Below are positions 7,721-17,641 of a stretch of DNA of 45,555 bases, piece after piece. Source of the stretch: Pseudomonadota bacterium (GTDB lineage Bacteria > Pseudomonadota > Alphaproteobacteria > Caulobacterales > Caulobacteraceae); NCBI GenBank assembly GCA_023456105.1, contig JAEYAO010000050.1:1-45555 (forward strand), read 5' to 3'. The number at the start of each line of letters is the position of its first letter. Position 1 is the stretch's first letter. A model generated the notes under the pieces. The model was not told the origin of the DNA, searched no databases, and saw only the letters and a program-made list of their open reading frames with translations. The position numbers were made by a program, and so were the translations under genes.

Positions 7721-10700
7721 TCAGAAGGCGCCGCGCACCACGAACGAGAACCGTCGGTCGTTGCGGAACCACGAGCGCGGGGCCTCCAGCAGCGTGTTGT
7801 CCAGCACCTGAAGGGTCTTGGTCGTCTCGTTCAGCAGGTTCACGGCCTGCACCCCGACCTTGATCCGGTCGTTGACCGAGAAGAAGACCGAGCCGTCCAG
7901 CTGGCCCGTGGCGTCCGACATGATCGGCGCGAACGGCACGATCTCGTCACGCGTCGTCAGCAGGAACTCGGAACGCCAGCTGTAGGCCAGACGCGCCGAG
8001 ATCTTGTCGTTCTCGTAGATGGCGGTGAAGTTGGCGTTGTGCTCCGACAAACCTTCCAGCGGCAGCAAGCTGGTGTCGATCGTGGTTTCATTCCCGCCGG
8101 GATTGGCCTTGCCCGCGTCCAGGTTCTCCTGCGGCACGCCCGAGCTGTCGATAAAGGTGTAGTTGGCCTGGACGCCGAAGCCGGACAACCAGCCGGGCAG
8201 GAAGTCGTAGAACTGCTGATAGGCCAGCTCCAGCCCCTGAACCGTGCCCTCTTCGGTGCTGTTCACCGGACCACGCACATAGACGTCGAACGTCTGGCCG
8301 TTGTTCGTCACCGTCCGATCATAATAGCCGTTGGTGATCACGTCCGTCAGCTCCTTGTGGAAGAGCGACAAGGTCAGCGAGCCGGTCGGCGCGAAATACC
8401 ACTCGCTGGACAGGTCGAACTGCCGAGACTTGATCGGGTTCAGGAAGGTGTTGCCCGCCTGCGCCTCGAAGCCGAGGAAGGTGTTGTCGATCACACGCGG
8501 CTGGATCGGCACCTGATCGCGCGTCAGACCCAGGTCCGAGCGCCGGATGGCTTCCGAATAGCCGAAGCGGATCAGATACTCCGGGGTCAAGCCGAACTTG
8601 ACGTTCAGGCTGGGCAGCCAGTTGTCATAGCTGTGCGAGGCGGTTTCGGGGATTGCGGTTCCCGTTGCAAATGCAAGAGCCGCAGCCTGCTGCGCCGGCG
8701 TCAGCTGACAGAAGGCCGGGAGCTCCGCGCCGGGCGCCGGCGTCGCGCAGGTGCCGCTGAAGACCTGAGCGGCGGTCGGGAAGCTCAGTGCGCCTTCCGC
8801 CGCAATCTCGGTCTCGACATAGCGGACGCCGAGATTGCCGCTGATCGCCACGCTCTGGCCCCACACCGGCTCGGCGCCGTTGTTGAACCTCAGCATCAGA
8901 TAGGCGGCGGCCGTCTGTTCGTTGGTGCTGTTGATCTCGCCCGGGGTGAAGGGCGTGCCGGCGACGACATTGCCGCGCCCCGCCAGCGGCACCCAGCCGT
9001 TCCCGCCCCAGATGGCGTTCATCTGCTGGGCGAACGCGGCCCTCTCGGCGTAGGACTTTCCGGGATTGCCGGCGTAGCCGAAGGCGGTCACCGGCACGCC
9101 CATGGCGTTGAAGCTGTAGGGCGAGGCGTTGCCCAAGCCGCCGGTCAGTCGAGGCGTGGTCACGTCTCCCTGGTCCAGCCACACCGGACCGGTCACGCCG
9201 TTCCAGATTTCCGACATCACGCCCCAGTTGTAGGCGGAGTTGCGCGTGGTCTGGTCACGCTCAGCGAACCGCGCGCCCATTTTGACCGACTCGATCCAGC
9301 CTGCGCCCAGATCGTACTCCACATCCGCCTTGAAGGCGGTCTCGTCGCCTTCGCTCTGCTCGATGTGGTCCATGGCGTTGCGCCAGAAATAGTTGGACGG
9401 ATCCGACAGGTGGGCGTCGATGTCGCCGCCGTCCGGCGCCAGCAGGCTCAGCGACGGGATGTCCCCGTTCAGGTCGAGAACATCGACGGCGAAGAAGGAA
9501 TTGGTCAGCTGGAAGTCGACCGCGTCCACGGTGGAATCGATATACTGAGCGTCGAAGTTGAAGCGCAGCCGATCGGTCGGCGACCATTTGAAGTTGAAGC
9601 CGTAATCGCTGGTCAGGTAGTCCTGCACCACGCCGCGTTTTACGAACAGGTGCTGGATGCCGTTCAGCGGAACCGACGGATCGGCCGAGCGCCAGTCGGC
9701 GTTGGAGGTGATCGAGCCCCCGGTGAAGATGCCGTCGTCGTTGTAGGTCCAGTTGGAGCCGGCGAACGGGGCGCGGTTGCCGCTGTCGTCCACCACGGAC
9801 TCGACGGCGCTCTCCACCCAGGCCTGCTGCGAGTCCGACCGCAGATACTGAAGGGTCGCGATCATCCTGCGATCGTTGGAGCGCCACTGGCCAGCCGCCG
9901 CTATGCCGTCGCGGCTACGGTCGAACTCCTGAACGCGGAAGGCCAGGCCCGACGGCGTCCAGCGGTCCTGCCCGTCCACGGTGCTCAGACGGTAATTCAG
10001 CGACTGAAGGCCCTCGGCGCGGGAATCGAGCTCGGAATGGACGCCGCTGAACAGAAGCCCGAATTCGCCGTACTTCGTCTCCCAACGGTCGCTGCCCAGA
10101 AGGGAGATCGTGGGAGCGATGTTGTTGCGCATGTCGCCCCAGCTCGTCTCCGCTGTAAACGCGAAGGTCCGGCCGGGCGCGTCGAACGGCTTTCTGGTGT
10201 TCAGATTGACCGTTCCGCCGATGCCGCCTTCGATCATCTCGGCGGACATGTTCTTGAACACTTCGACGCTGCCCAGCAACTCGGAGGGCACGTCGGCGAA
10301 GGACAGGTCGCGGCCGTTGTTGGCCGAGAAGGTGTCGCGGCCGTTCAGCTCGGAGCGGACGAAGTTCAGGCCGCGGATCACCACGCCCGATCCTTCAACC
10401 GAGAAGTGGTCCGGATCGTTGGCGCCGGCGAAGCGGTTGATGGACACGCCCGGTACGCGCTGCAGGGCCTCGGTCACGGACCGGTCCGGCAGGGCGCCGA
10501 TGTCGTCGGCAGTCACGGCGTCGACAAAGACGTCGGCGTTCTCCTTGACGTTCTGAGCGCTTTTCAGCGCAGCCCGGATGCCGGTGACCACCACCTCTTC
10601 GACTTCGGCGGGAGCCGAGCTCTGGTCCTGGAGCATCGACGTCGTGTCGGCGGTCTGGGCGTTCGCCGAGTTGGCGAAAAGAAAAGCGCCGATGGCCACG

Positions 10701-10768
10701 GCCGAGGCGCCGTGCATGAGCCGACGGCCACGCAGGCCGATCGACGCCGTTGGATTGGTGTCGCGCAT
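7721..10768 (-). CDS. TonB-dependent receptor, likely for glucan oligosaccharides
   Basis: 1015 residues from ATG 10768, preceded by a GGGGGGA Shine-Dalgarno-like run; the in-frame start at 10831 is rejected because the signal peptide begins after it. The signal is a stretch around AVAIGAFLFANSANA. Next come the EEVVVTGIRAALKSA start of the plug domain, LPDRSVTEALQRVPGVSINR, and EGGIGGTVNLNTRKPF, then a long beta-barrel ending in the aromatic RFSFVVRGAF. This is the large TonB receptor class found in carbohydrate-utilisation loci of Xanthomonas and Caulobacter. Placement between glucanases, with a LacI operator 33 bases before its start, suggests import of beta-glucan oligomers across the outer membrane. 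The substrate is inferred from neighbours only. Confidence 0.93.
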   Translation of the reverse strand: MRDTNPTASIGLRGRRLMHGASAVAIGAFLFANSANAQTADTTSMLQDQSSAPAEVEEVVVTGIRAALKSAQNVKENADVFVDAVTADDIGALPDRSVTEALQRVPGVSINRFAGANDPDHFSVEGSGVVIRGLNFVRSELNGRDTFSANNGRDLSFADVPSELLGSVEVFKNMSAEMIEGGIGGTVNLNTRKPFDAPGRTFAFTAETSWGDMRNNIAPTISLLGSDRWETKYGEFGLLFSGVHSELDSRAEGLQSLNYRLSTVDGQDRWTPSGLAFRVQEFDRSRDGIAAAGQWRSNDRRMIATLQYLRSDSQQAWVESAVESVVDDSGNRAPFAGSNWTYNDDGIFTGGSITSNADWRSADPSVPLNGIQHLFVKRGVVQDYLTSDYGFNFKWSPTDRLRFNFDAQYIDSTVDAVDFQLTNSFFAVDVLDLNGDIPSLSLLAPDGGDIDAHLSDPSNYFWRNAMDHIEQSEGDETAFKADVEYDLGAGWIESVKMGARFAERDQTTRNSAYNWGVMSEIWNGVTGPVWLDQGDVTTPRLTGGLGNASPYSFNAMGVPVTAFGYAGNPGKSYAERAAFAQQMNAIWGGNGWVPLAGRGNVVAGTPFTPGEINSTNEQTAAAYLMLRFNNGAEPVWGQSVAISGNLGVRYVETEIAAEGALSFPTAAQVFSGTCATPAPGAELPAFCQLTPAQQAAALAFATGTAIPETASHSYDNWLPSLNVKFGLTPEYLIRFGYSEAIRRSDLGLTRDQVPIQPRVIDNTFLGFEAQAGNTFLNPIKSRQFDLSSEWYFAPTGSLTLSLFHKELTDVITNGYYDRTVTNNGQTFDVYVRGPVNSTEEGTVQGLELAYQQFYDFLPGWLSGFGVQANYTFIDSSGVPQENLDAGKANPGGNETTIDTSLLPLEGLSEHNANFTAIYENDKISARLAYSWRSEFLLTTRDEIVPFAPIMSDATGQLDGSVFFSVNDRIKVGVQAVNLLNETTKTLQVLDNTLLEAPRSWFRNDRRFSFVVRGAF

Positions 10769-10800
10769 GAGTCCCCCCGGGAGATATGTTCTTGGACACC

Positions 10801-10814
10801 TGACAGCGCTGTCA
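10801..10814. promoter_or_regulatory. Predicted LacI-family operator, TonB receptor/second halogenase
   Basis: TGACAGCGCTGTCA again, identical to 5718-5731. It lies 33 bases upstream of the TonB-receptor start and 79 upstream of the second halogenase start, in their divergent promoter region. At 33 bases from a start codon, a bound repressor would overlap or block the receptor promoter. Confidence 0.85.
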
Positions 10815-10892
10815 TCGATGGCGACTATCATGTGACACTGATAGCGTCAACGAGACGCACCACGCCGCCCACCGAGAAATCAACCGGACTGC

Positions 10893-12414
10893 ATGACCTC
10901 CTCTCCTGAAAAACCCTCCGCTCCCAACGCGATACGCGATGTTCTCGTTGTGGGCGGCGGGACGGCGGGCTGGATGGCGGCGGCCGCCCTCGCCCGTCTG
11001 CCCGCCGACGTCCGCGTACGCCTGGTCGAATCCGAAGAGATCGGCACGGTCGGGGTCGGCGAGGCCACCATCCCGCCCATCGTCGCCTTCAACGCCATGT
11101 TGGGGCATCGAAGAGGCCGACTTCCTCCGCGCGACGCAAGGCACGTTAAAGCTTGGCATCGAGTTCGTGAGCTGGGGTGCGCAAGGCCAGCGCTACATGC
11201 ATCCGTTCGGAACCTACGGGATGGATCTGGACGGTGTGAAGTTCCACCAACTCTGGCTGGCGTCCCATCAAGCCGGCGATCCGACGCCGTTCGACGACTA
11301 TTCTCTGTCGGCCGTCGCGGCGCGGCTCGGTCGGTTCACGCCAGGTTCCGACGACCCCCGCACCGTGCTGTCCAGCCTGAAACACGCGTACCATTTCGAC
11401 GCCAACCTCTACGCCGCCTTTCTGCGCCGCATCTCGCAAGCGCGCGGTGTTGAACGGCTGGAGGGCCGCGTCGAGCGGGTCGAGCGCACGCCCGAGACCG
11501 GCTTCATCGCAGCGGTTCATCTTGCGGACGGGCGACGGCTCGAAGCGGACCTGTTCATCGACTGCACCGGCTTTCGGGGCTTGCTGATCGAAGAAGCGCT
11601 TGGCGCCGGTTACGAAGACTGGAGCCATTGGCTGCCCTGTGATCGCGCTCTGGCGGTCCCATCCGCCGTGGCTCGTCCGATGACGCCCTATACGCGCGCA
11701 ACGGCGGACGCGGCGGGTTGGCGCTGGCGCATCCCGCTGCAGCACCGCACCGGGAACGGCCACGTCTACGCCTCGGCCTTCTCCGACGACGACACGGCGA
11801 GAGCGGCGCTCATGGCGGGGCTGGACGGACCGGCGCTGGACGAGCCGCGACCGTTGCGCTTCGTCACCGGTCGCCGGCGCAGCCAATGGCTCGCGAACTG
11901 TGTTTCCCTCGGGCTCTCGTCGGGATTTCTGGAACCGCTGGAATCCACCAGCATCCACCTGATCCAGAGCGGCGTGTCGCGGTTGATGGCGCTGTTTCCA
12001 GACAAGGCGTGCGACCCCGTCCTGCGCGATGAATACAACCGACAGTCCCGACTGCAGTTCGAGCAGGTCCGCGACTTCATCATCCTGCACTACAAGGCGA
12101 CCCAGCGCGACGACACGCCCTTCTGGCGCCATGTCGCACAGATGCAGGTTCCAGACACACTGGCGCGTCGCATCGAACTGTTTCGCGCGGGCGGACGCAT
12201 CTTCAGGGAAGGCGACGAACTGTTCAGCGAGGCCAGCTGGATCGCCGTTCTTCTGGGACAGGACATCCGGCCGCACGGCCACGATCCGCTGGCCGACGCC
12301 ATGCCGTCAGCCGCCGTCGATCAGAGACTGGCGGGCATGCGCGCCATCATCCGCAAGACGGCGGAGGCGATGCCGACCCATGAGGCCTTCATCGCCTGCT
12401 ACTGCAAGGCCTAG
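10893..12414 (+). pseudogene. FAD-dependent tryptophan-halogenase-family gene (second copy), frameshifted
   Basis: From ATG 10893 the first frame gives the FAD motif DVLVVGGGTAGWMAAAALA and GTVGVGEATIPPIVAFNAML (residues 17-71). It then goes out of phase at a GGGG run (11102-11105). Removing one G restores GIEEADFLRATQGTLKLGIE and the rest of the protein to the stop at 12412-12414, about 506 residues in all. Past the break everything is conserved: the Lys in TLKLGIEF, WRWRIPLQHR (intact WxWxIP), and FLEPLESTSIH with the catalytic Glu. A homopolymer indel in an otherwise intact gene may be a sequencing error or a recent knock-out. Its stop shares CTAG (12411-12414) with the stop of the convergent GH3 gene. 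It is divergent from the TonB receptor, with a shared operator between. Confidence 0.85.
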
Positions 12415-14933
12415 CTGGCCGGGCAGCCCGCGTCGCCCTCGTTCGCGGCCAGAGCGATTTCGGAAACGGATACGGTCAGGGATCCGGCCGTGGCGACCTG
12501 GAACGGCGTGTCCACCGCCGACAGGTCGCCTCCGGCGTCGCGGAAGCAGGACAGACGCACCTTCACCGTTTGCCATCCTCCCTGCGGAGCCGAGGTGAAC
12601 AGCCGCGTCACGTCGACCGAACCCTGTCCGAACGACAGGGCGACTGGCGCGTTCGGGGCGACGTCCACGCGATACCGGAAGCTCAGGGCCATCTCGCCGT
12701 TGGCCTGACGGGTGACATCGATCGGCGTGCCCCAGATCTTGGCGCTGGCCGCGCCGGTTCCGGCGAAGGCGAACTGCTGGCCGCTTTCCTGCGCCAGATC
12801 ATCCACCGGACGCACCACCACCCCGCCTCGCGGACTGGTCGCCGTCTGCACGGAGCCGGGCTTGTTCTGGCCGCCCGCGTCGTCGAGCATCAGCGCCCAG
12901 GGGGCGACATAGCGGCCGTCCACGAAGTATCGATCGATGTTGGACGTCGCGCCCGACACGCCGCTGTCCTCCGACAAGGCGCCGACGCGGCCGCCGTTCG
13001 CATAGGTCAGGCCGTAGCCGTAGGCGAACTGCGGATCGTAGGCCGCCTGCCCCACGTTCAGCGGCGCGCCTTTGGCGTCCTTCGGCCAACTGAACGACAG
13101 CTTGCCGCGGAAATCCGTGCGCGCCGCGCCTTCGCCGTCGCCGATCAGAACGTCGGCCACCCCACCGCCTTCCGTGCCCGGCAACCAGGCCGCAACAAAG
13201 GCGTCCGAAGCGTTGATCTCCGGATTGGTCCACATCGGTCGTCCGGACAGGAAGACCGAGACGGTGGGGATGCCCGCAGCCTTTAGCCGCTTCAGGGTCT
13301 CGAGCGGCGCGGCGGGAATGAAGTCGAGCGTGTCGACGTCGCCCTGGAACTCGGCGTAGGGCGCCTCGCCGAAGATGACGATGGCGACGTCCGGCTTGTC
13401 GGTGAAGGCGCCGTCCGGGCTCAGCGTCGCCGTGCCGCCCCCGGCCCTCACCGCCTCCTCGATGCCGCCCCAGATCGACTGACCGTTTGGAAAGTCGGCG
13501 TTGCTGTTTCCCGTCCCCTGCCAGGTGAGTGTCCAACCGCCCGAGGCCTGACCGATATCGTCGGCCTGGCCGGCCACCAGCACGCGCGCGCCGGCGCGGA
13601 TCGGCAGGACCTGACCCTCGTTCTTCAGCAGGACCAGCGACTTGCGCACGGCCTCGCGCGCCAGTGCGCGGTGAGCGGGCGAGCCCAGCTCGTTCAGCCG
13701 ACCCTCGACCGGGCGACTGTCGCTGAACAGACCGGTCTTGACCTTGACGCGCAGGATGCGGCGCACGGCTTCGTCCACCCGAGCCATCGGGATTTCGCCC
13801 GATCCGGCTTGCGCCAGGGTGCTGGCGTACAGCGGCTTCCAGCTGTCCGGCGCCATCAGCATGTCGATGCCGGCGTTGACGGCCAGGGCGCAGCTCTCGT
13901 TGGAACAGCCCGGCAGTTGGCCGTGCGCGTTCCAGTCGGACACGACGAAGCCGTCGAAGCCCAGCGGTCCGCGAAGTACGTCGGTCAGGATGGTCTCGTT
14001 GCCCGAATGTTTGACGCCGTTCCAGCCGGAGAAGCTGGCCATGACCGACAGAACGCCCGCGTCGATCGCCTGGACATAGCCGCCCAGATGAACGTCGATC
14101 AGCTCCTGTTCCGTCCCTTGGAAGTCGCCCTGGTCCTTGCCGTCGACGGTGCCGCCATCCGCCAGGAAATGCTTCGCCGAACCCGCGATCCGGCCCGCCG
14201 CCAACGGGCGATCCGCCGACACTTCGCCTTGAAGACCCAGGGTCATCGGCGCGGCGTAGGCGCGCTGGATCTCGGGGTTCTCGGAATAGCCTTCGTAGGC
14301 GCGGCCCCAGCGATCATCACGCGGCACCGCCAGGGTCGGACCAAAGGTCCAGTCGGCCCCGGTCACGGCGACCTCCAGCGCGGTGGCTTCACCGATCCGC
14401 CGGATCAAGTCGGGATCGCGCGCGGCGCCCAGGCCGATGTTATGCGGGAAGATGGTGGCCCCGACGACGTTGTTGTGACCGTGGACGGCGTCGATGCCGT
14501 AGATCAGCGGAACGACGGTCCCGCCGCGACGAGCGTTCGCGGCTCGGAACTCGCGTGCGAGATCGACCCACGCCTGGGCAGGAGCGCGCTCGTCGCCGCC
14601 GGGCGAGGAGTTGCCGCCCGCTAGGATCGAGCCCAGCGGATAGGTCAGCAGCTCCTCCGGTTTAATCGAGGCGATGTCGGCCTGGATCAGCTGGCCGACC
14701 TTCTCCTCCAGCGTCATCCGCGACATCAGGTCAGCGACAAAGGCTTCGGTGGCCGCGTCGGTCATGGCGGCCGGCGACTTCGCCTGAGGCCAGACCCGAG
14801 GATCGGCCTGCGCCGACCGCCCGGCGCCTTCCGCGGCCCCTTGGGTCAGGCTCTGCGCCTCTATCGGCATGGGGGCGCACGCCAGCATGGGAACCGCCAG
14901 AACAAGTGAGATCAGGGAAGCGGCGTTGCGCAT
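12411..14933 (-). CDS. GH3 family beta-glucosidase with C-terminal ExoP-like domain
   Basis: 840 residues from ATG 14933, where a signal peptide (MRNAASLISLVLAVPMLA) begins; the in-frame upstream ATG at 15068 is not preferred. The GH3 barrel reads RMTLEEKVGQLIQADI, GIDAVHGHNNVVGATIFPHN and AGSAKHFLADGGTVDGKDQG. The nucleophile is D333 in GFVVSDWNAHGQ. The second GH3 domain follows (SLVLLKNEGQVLPI), and the last ~170 residues match the galactose-binding-like C-terminal domain of ExoP-type exo-beta-1,3/1,4-glucanases. It is predicted periplasmic; CACA after the hydrophobic core is not a clean lipobox. It removes glucose from non-reducing ends of beta-glucan oligomers. The LacI gene lies directly upstream on the same strand, with an operator between them. 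Confidence 0.94.
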   Translation of the reverse strand: MRNAASLISLVLAVPMLACAPMPIEAQSLTQGAAEGAGRSAQADPRVWPQAKSPAAMTDAATEAFVADLMSRMTLEEKVGQLIQADIASIKPEELLTYPLGSILAGGNSSPGGDERAPAQAWVDLAREFRAANARRGGTVVPLIYGIDAVHGHNNVVGATIFPHNIGLGAARDPDLIRRIGEATALEVAVTGADWTFGPTLAVPRDDRWGRAYEGYSENPEIQRAYAAPMTLGLQGEVSADRPLAAGRIAGSAKHFLADGGTVDGKDQGDFQGTEQELIDVHLGGYVQAIDAGVLSVMASFSGWNGVKHSGNETILTDVLRGPLGFDGFVVSDWNAHGQLPGCSNESCALAVNAGIDMLMAPDSWKPLYASTLAQAGSGEIPMARVDEAVRRILRVKVKTGLFSDSRPVEGRLNELGSPAHRALAREAVRKSLVLLKNEGQVLPIRAGARVLVAGQADDIGQASGGWTLTWQGTGNSNADFPNGQSIWGGIEEAVRAGGGTATLSPDGAFTDKPDVAIVIFGEAPYAEFQGDVDTLDFIPAAPLETLKRLKAAGIPTVSVFLSGRPMWTNPEINASDAFVAAWLPGTEGGGVADVLIGDGEGAARTDFRGKLSFSWPKDAKGAPLNVGQAAYDPQFAYGYGLTYANGGRVGALSEDSGVSGATSNIDRYFVDGRYVAPWALMLDDAGGQNKPGSVQTATSPRGGVVVRPVDDLAQESGQQFAFAGTGAASAKIWGTPIDVTRQANGEMALSFRYRVDVAPNAPVALSFGQGSVDVTRLFTSAPQGGWQTVKVRLSCFRDAGGDLSAVDTPFQVATAGSLTVSVSEIALAANEGDAGCPAS

Positions 14934-15089
14934 GACGGACTCCGTAAGAGCAGGGACGCAGGTCGCCAAGGGACGCCGCGTCTGCGGAATTGATCGGTGG
15001 AACCACGGGCGTGACGACCATCGCCGCTCATCCTTCGAGAGCTGTCGCCTTCGCCCCGGCTCCGCCACCTTGAACCAAAGCCTAAGGAA

Positions 15090-15107
15090 GTTGACAGCGC
15101 TGTCAAC
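15090..15107. promoter_or_regulatory. Predicted LacI-family operator and promoter of the GH3 gene
   Basis: GTTGACAGCGCTGTCAAC is a perfect 18-base palindrome, the longest of the four sites. It contains TTGACA, the sigma-70 -35 hexamer. Reading toward GH3, 16 bases later comes TAGGCT, a poor but possible -10. The site starts 157 bases before the GH3 start and only 2 bases before the end of the LacI gene's stop at 15111-15113 (gap 15108-15110). Confidence 0.82.
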
Positions 15108-15110
15108 GTC

Positions 15111-16181
15111 TTAGGCGGAAGGAGCGATTGTTGCGGTGGAGGCGCGCTCCACCAGCACATAGGGCGCCAGGAGGCATCCCCCTGGAGAGCGGGCGGCCGC
15201 ATCCTCCTCTGTCGTGTCGAGGCCAGGGATCAATCGACGGGCCGCCAGGGCGGCCAGTTCGGCCACGGGCTGGCGGATCGTGGTCAGGGACGGCGTCGCG
15301 AACATCGCGCCGGCCGTGTCGTCGAAGCCCGCGACCGAAAGATCCTGCGGCGCATGAAGGCCCTGCGCCGCGGCGCCTTGGAGCACCCCCAAAGCCGTGT
15401 CGTCGTTGCTGGCGAACACGGCCGTCAACGACAGGTCCAGAGCGAGGAAGCCCGCGATCGCCGCCAGTCCCGACTGGAAGGTGAAGTCGCCCTGGGCGAC
15501 GCTCCCCTCAGGCATCGGCAGACCATGGGTCGCCATGGCGTCGCGGAACCCTTGAAGACGCCTCTGGCTGGCCGCGTAGGCGATCGGCCCCGTCACGAAC
15601 CCGATCCGGCGGTGGCCTAGGCTGATCAAGTGTTCGGTCATGTCGAAGGCGGCCTGGCGCTCGTCCATGGCCACGCAGATCCCGCGATCCAGGTCGCGCT
15701 CCGGTCCGATGCGGGCATAGGCGACCCCGGCCTCCTCCAGGGTTTCGAGAACGACCGGGTGATCAGAGTTGGGCGGCGTCAGAATGACGCCCCGCGGCCG
15801 AATGGAGGCAAGAAGCGCCGCGAGGTCGCGCCGAAGGTTCGGCGAAGCGTAGTCCAGCAGTTCGACCATCAGGTGGTGGTCGGCGCGCCGGACCTCCATC
15901 AGCACGCCCATCTCCAGCCGGCTCAGATAGTCATTCCCGCGCCCGCTGCGCCAATGTTCGATCGTGAGGTCGGCGTCCACCAGAGCCGCGATGATCGACG
16001 AGGCCGCACCGGCCAGTCCACGCGCGGACATGCTGCGCCGATATCCCAGGCTCTCGACGGCCGCCAGGACGCGCTCGCGCAGGGCGACGCTGACATTGGC
16101 CTCGCTATTCAGCACTCTAGACACGGACTTGATGGACGCGCCTGACGCGGCGGCCACATCATAGATCGTCGCACCGGACAT
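15111..16181 (-). CDS. LacI-family transcriptional repressor of the glucan locus
   Basis: 356 residues. The N-terminal HTH is TIYDVAAASGASIKSVSRVL (residues 5-24), followed by the hinge helix with SMSARGLAG, whose Leu typically kinks a central CG/GC step. The effector domain has VDADLTIEHWRSG, LGHRRIGFVTGPIAYAASQR (the LGHRRI motif) and TAVFASNDDTALG. It sits in the middle of the locus whose promoters share the TGACAGCGCTGTCA palindrome, so it is the obvious candidate to bind it. Its own promoter region (16182-16302) shows no such site, so autorepression through this site seems unlikely. Inducer unknown; a cello-oligosaccharide or glucose would fit. Confidence 0.92.
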   Translation of the reverse strand: MSGATIYDVAAASGASIKSVSRVLNSEANVSVALRERVLAAVESLGYRRSMSARGLAGAASSIIAALVDADLTIEHWRSGRGNDYLSRLEMGVLMEVRRADHHLMVELLDYASPNLRRDLAALLASIRPRGVILTPPNSDHPVVLETLEEAGVAYARIGPERDLDRGICVAMDERQAAFDMTEHLISLGHRRIGFVTGPIAYAASQRRLQGFRDAMATHGLPMPEGSVAQGDFTFQSGLAAIAGFLALDLSLTAVFASNDDTALGVLQGAAAQGLHAPQDLSVAGFDDTAGAMFATPSLTTIRQPVAELAALAARRLIPGLDTTEEDAAARSPGGCLLAPYVLVERASTATIAPSA

Positions 16182-16302
16182 CAGTCTTCCCCAGCCTGTC
16201 GACGGCCGCCTCGAGGCGCGGAGACCGTCAGTCGATTCCTAATCCGTGCGGCGTTTCATCGGCAATGCTTGGCCGCAGGATGCGGCGACGCCGCCGACGC
16301 CC

Positions 16303-17553
16303 CTATAGCGGTTGCGAGGCGCGCGCCGGCGCCAGGGCGGAGATCAGACCCGCCCCGCCGCCGAAGCAGATCGCCGCAACCATGAACAGCGCCCGCGTGT
16401 CTCCGCCATGCTGCTGAAGCATGACGGCGATGATCGGCGCTATGGCCTGCGGCAGGGCGACCGTCAGATTGATCAACCCCATGTCCTTGCCCCGATCCGC
16501 CTCGGCCGGAAGGGCGTCGGCCACCAGCCCCATCTCCATCGCCCCGTAAGCGCCTTGGCCGATCCCGTAGATCAGGAAGGCGAGAACCACGAGCCCCCAC
16601 GGCTCGGCCACCGCCGCCATGCCCGTCGCAACGGACAGCAACACCGCGCCTCCGAGCGCCGTTAGCTTTCTCGACCTCGCGCGGCTGCCGACGATCGCCG
16701 CCACCGCCGCGATCACAAACACGCCCCCCAGCGCCACCGAAGTCAGAATGGAGTGCGACGCCTCGGCGCTGCGGTCGGTGGATCTAAAGGCGTCGGCGAC
16801 GAAGAACAGGAGATAGGCGCTGACCAGCGCATAGCCCGTAGAGAGCAACAGCCGCCCGCCCCACACCAGGGAGAAGTTTCGCGACATGAACGGTGCGAAG
16901 AACCCGAAAGCGCCCCGCCCCTCGCGTGTCAAAGGTCGTTCCGGCGCGGCGGCGTTCGGCTCGGGAAACAGGAAAACAAACGGCAGCACCGCGCCCAGCA
17001 CGATGCAGGACAGCACCACCAGCCGCCCGCCTTCCGTCGATGGTCCCAGCGCCATCAGGCCGGAGCCTGCAGCCACGGCGAGAGGGTAGCAGACGCCCAG
17101 GATCGCCGACATCGTCGTTCGCCGCGCCAGGCTCACCCGTTCTGCGAACAGAGCCAGCATCGGCGCCATCAGCATGTTGAACGCCACCTGAAAGGCGATG
17201 ACGGCCAAGGTGAGCTGAAGCGGCGACTGCGCCTTGGCGATCCCCGCATAGGTCACGACGATCAACACCGCCCCGGCCGCCAGCCACGGCCGTCGTCTTC
17301 CGAAGCGCGAGCGGGTGCGGTCGCTCAATGCGCCGATGACCACGTTCGACACCGCCGCCGTCGCCGCGCCCCAGAACATGGCCTGACTGAGGATCCTTGT
17401 CTTGTCGCCCGGATCGATGCCGCTGGCGTGCAGCGGCACGATGATCTGAAGCACCGGGGTCAGCGCCACAAAGGCGGCGACGAAGACAAGCACATAGCTC
17501 GCCAAGAAGTAGGCCTGGGGCTGTTCGAACGCTTCGGTCTGCGCCTGCCTCAT
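16303..17553 (-). CDS. MFS transporter, predicted sugar importer
   Basis: 416 residues from ATG 17553, which has GGGAGG eight bases upstream; the longer frame to 17619 adds an Arg-rich piece unlike a transporter start. About 12 hydrophobic segments are visible. The loop 2-3 signature is GALSDRTRSRFGRRRPWL, typical of the glycoside-pentoside-hexuronide/SLC45-like MFS group, which imports mono- and disaccharides with protons. A second half follows from about residue 215 (GFFAPFMSRNFSLVWGGRLL). It is placed between lacI and the GH5 gene and is divergent from GH5 with an operator between. Probable role: moves glucose or cellobiose released in the periplasm across the inner membrane. Confidence 0.9.
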   Translation of the reverse strand: MRQAQTEAFEQPQAYFLASYVLVFVAAFVALTPVLQIIVPLHASGIDPGDKTRILSQAMFWGAATAAVSNVVIGALSDRTRSRFGRRRPWLAAGAVLIVVTYAGIAKAQSPLQLTLAVIAFQVAFNMLMAPMLALFAERVSLARRTTMSAILGVCYPLAVAAGSGLMALGPSTEGGRLVVLSCIVLGAVLPFVFLFPEPNAAAPERPLTREGRGAFGFFAPFMSRNFSLVWGGRLLLSTGYALVSAYLLFFVADAFRSTDRSAEASHSILTSVALGGVFVIAAVAAIVGSRARSRKLTALGGAVLLSVATGMAAVAEPWGLVVLAFLIYGIGQGAYGAMEMGLVADALPAEADRGKDMGLINLTVALPQAIAPIIAVMLQQHGGDTRALFMVAAICFGGGAGLISALAPARASQPL

Positions 17554-17641
17554 TCTTCGCCTCCCAAGTCGCCACCATGATCCAAGACGCCTGGGGGGAA
17601 CAAGGCGGGTAGTGCGCATTCCCTCACACGGCGCCGCTTGA

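Noticed and set aside
8039..10909. 956-codon open frame antisense to the TonB receptor
   Set aside because: High GC keeps antisense frames open. The composition is Arg/Gly/Val-rich without family motifs, and the receptor on the other strand is fully supported by signal, plug and barrel features.
4103..12414. Natural-product cluster built on the two halogenases
   Set aside because: No NRPS, PKS, flavin reductase or tailoring genes are present; neighbours are glycosidases and transport genes with shared LacI sites.
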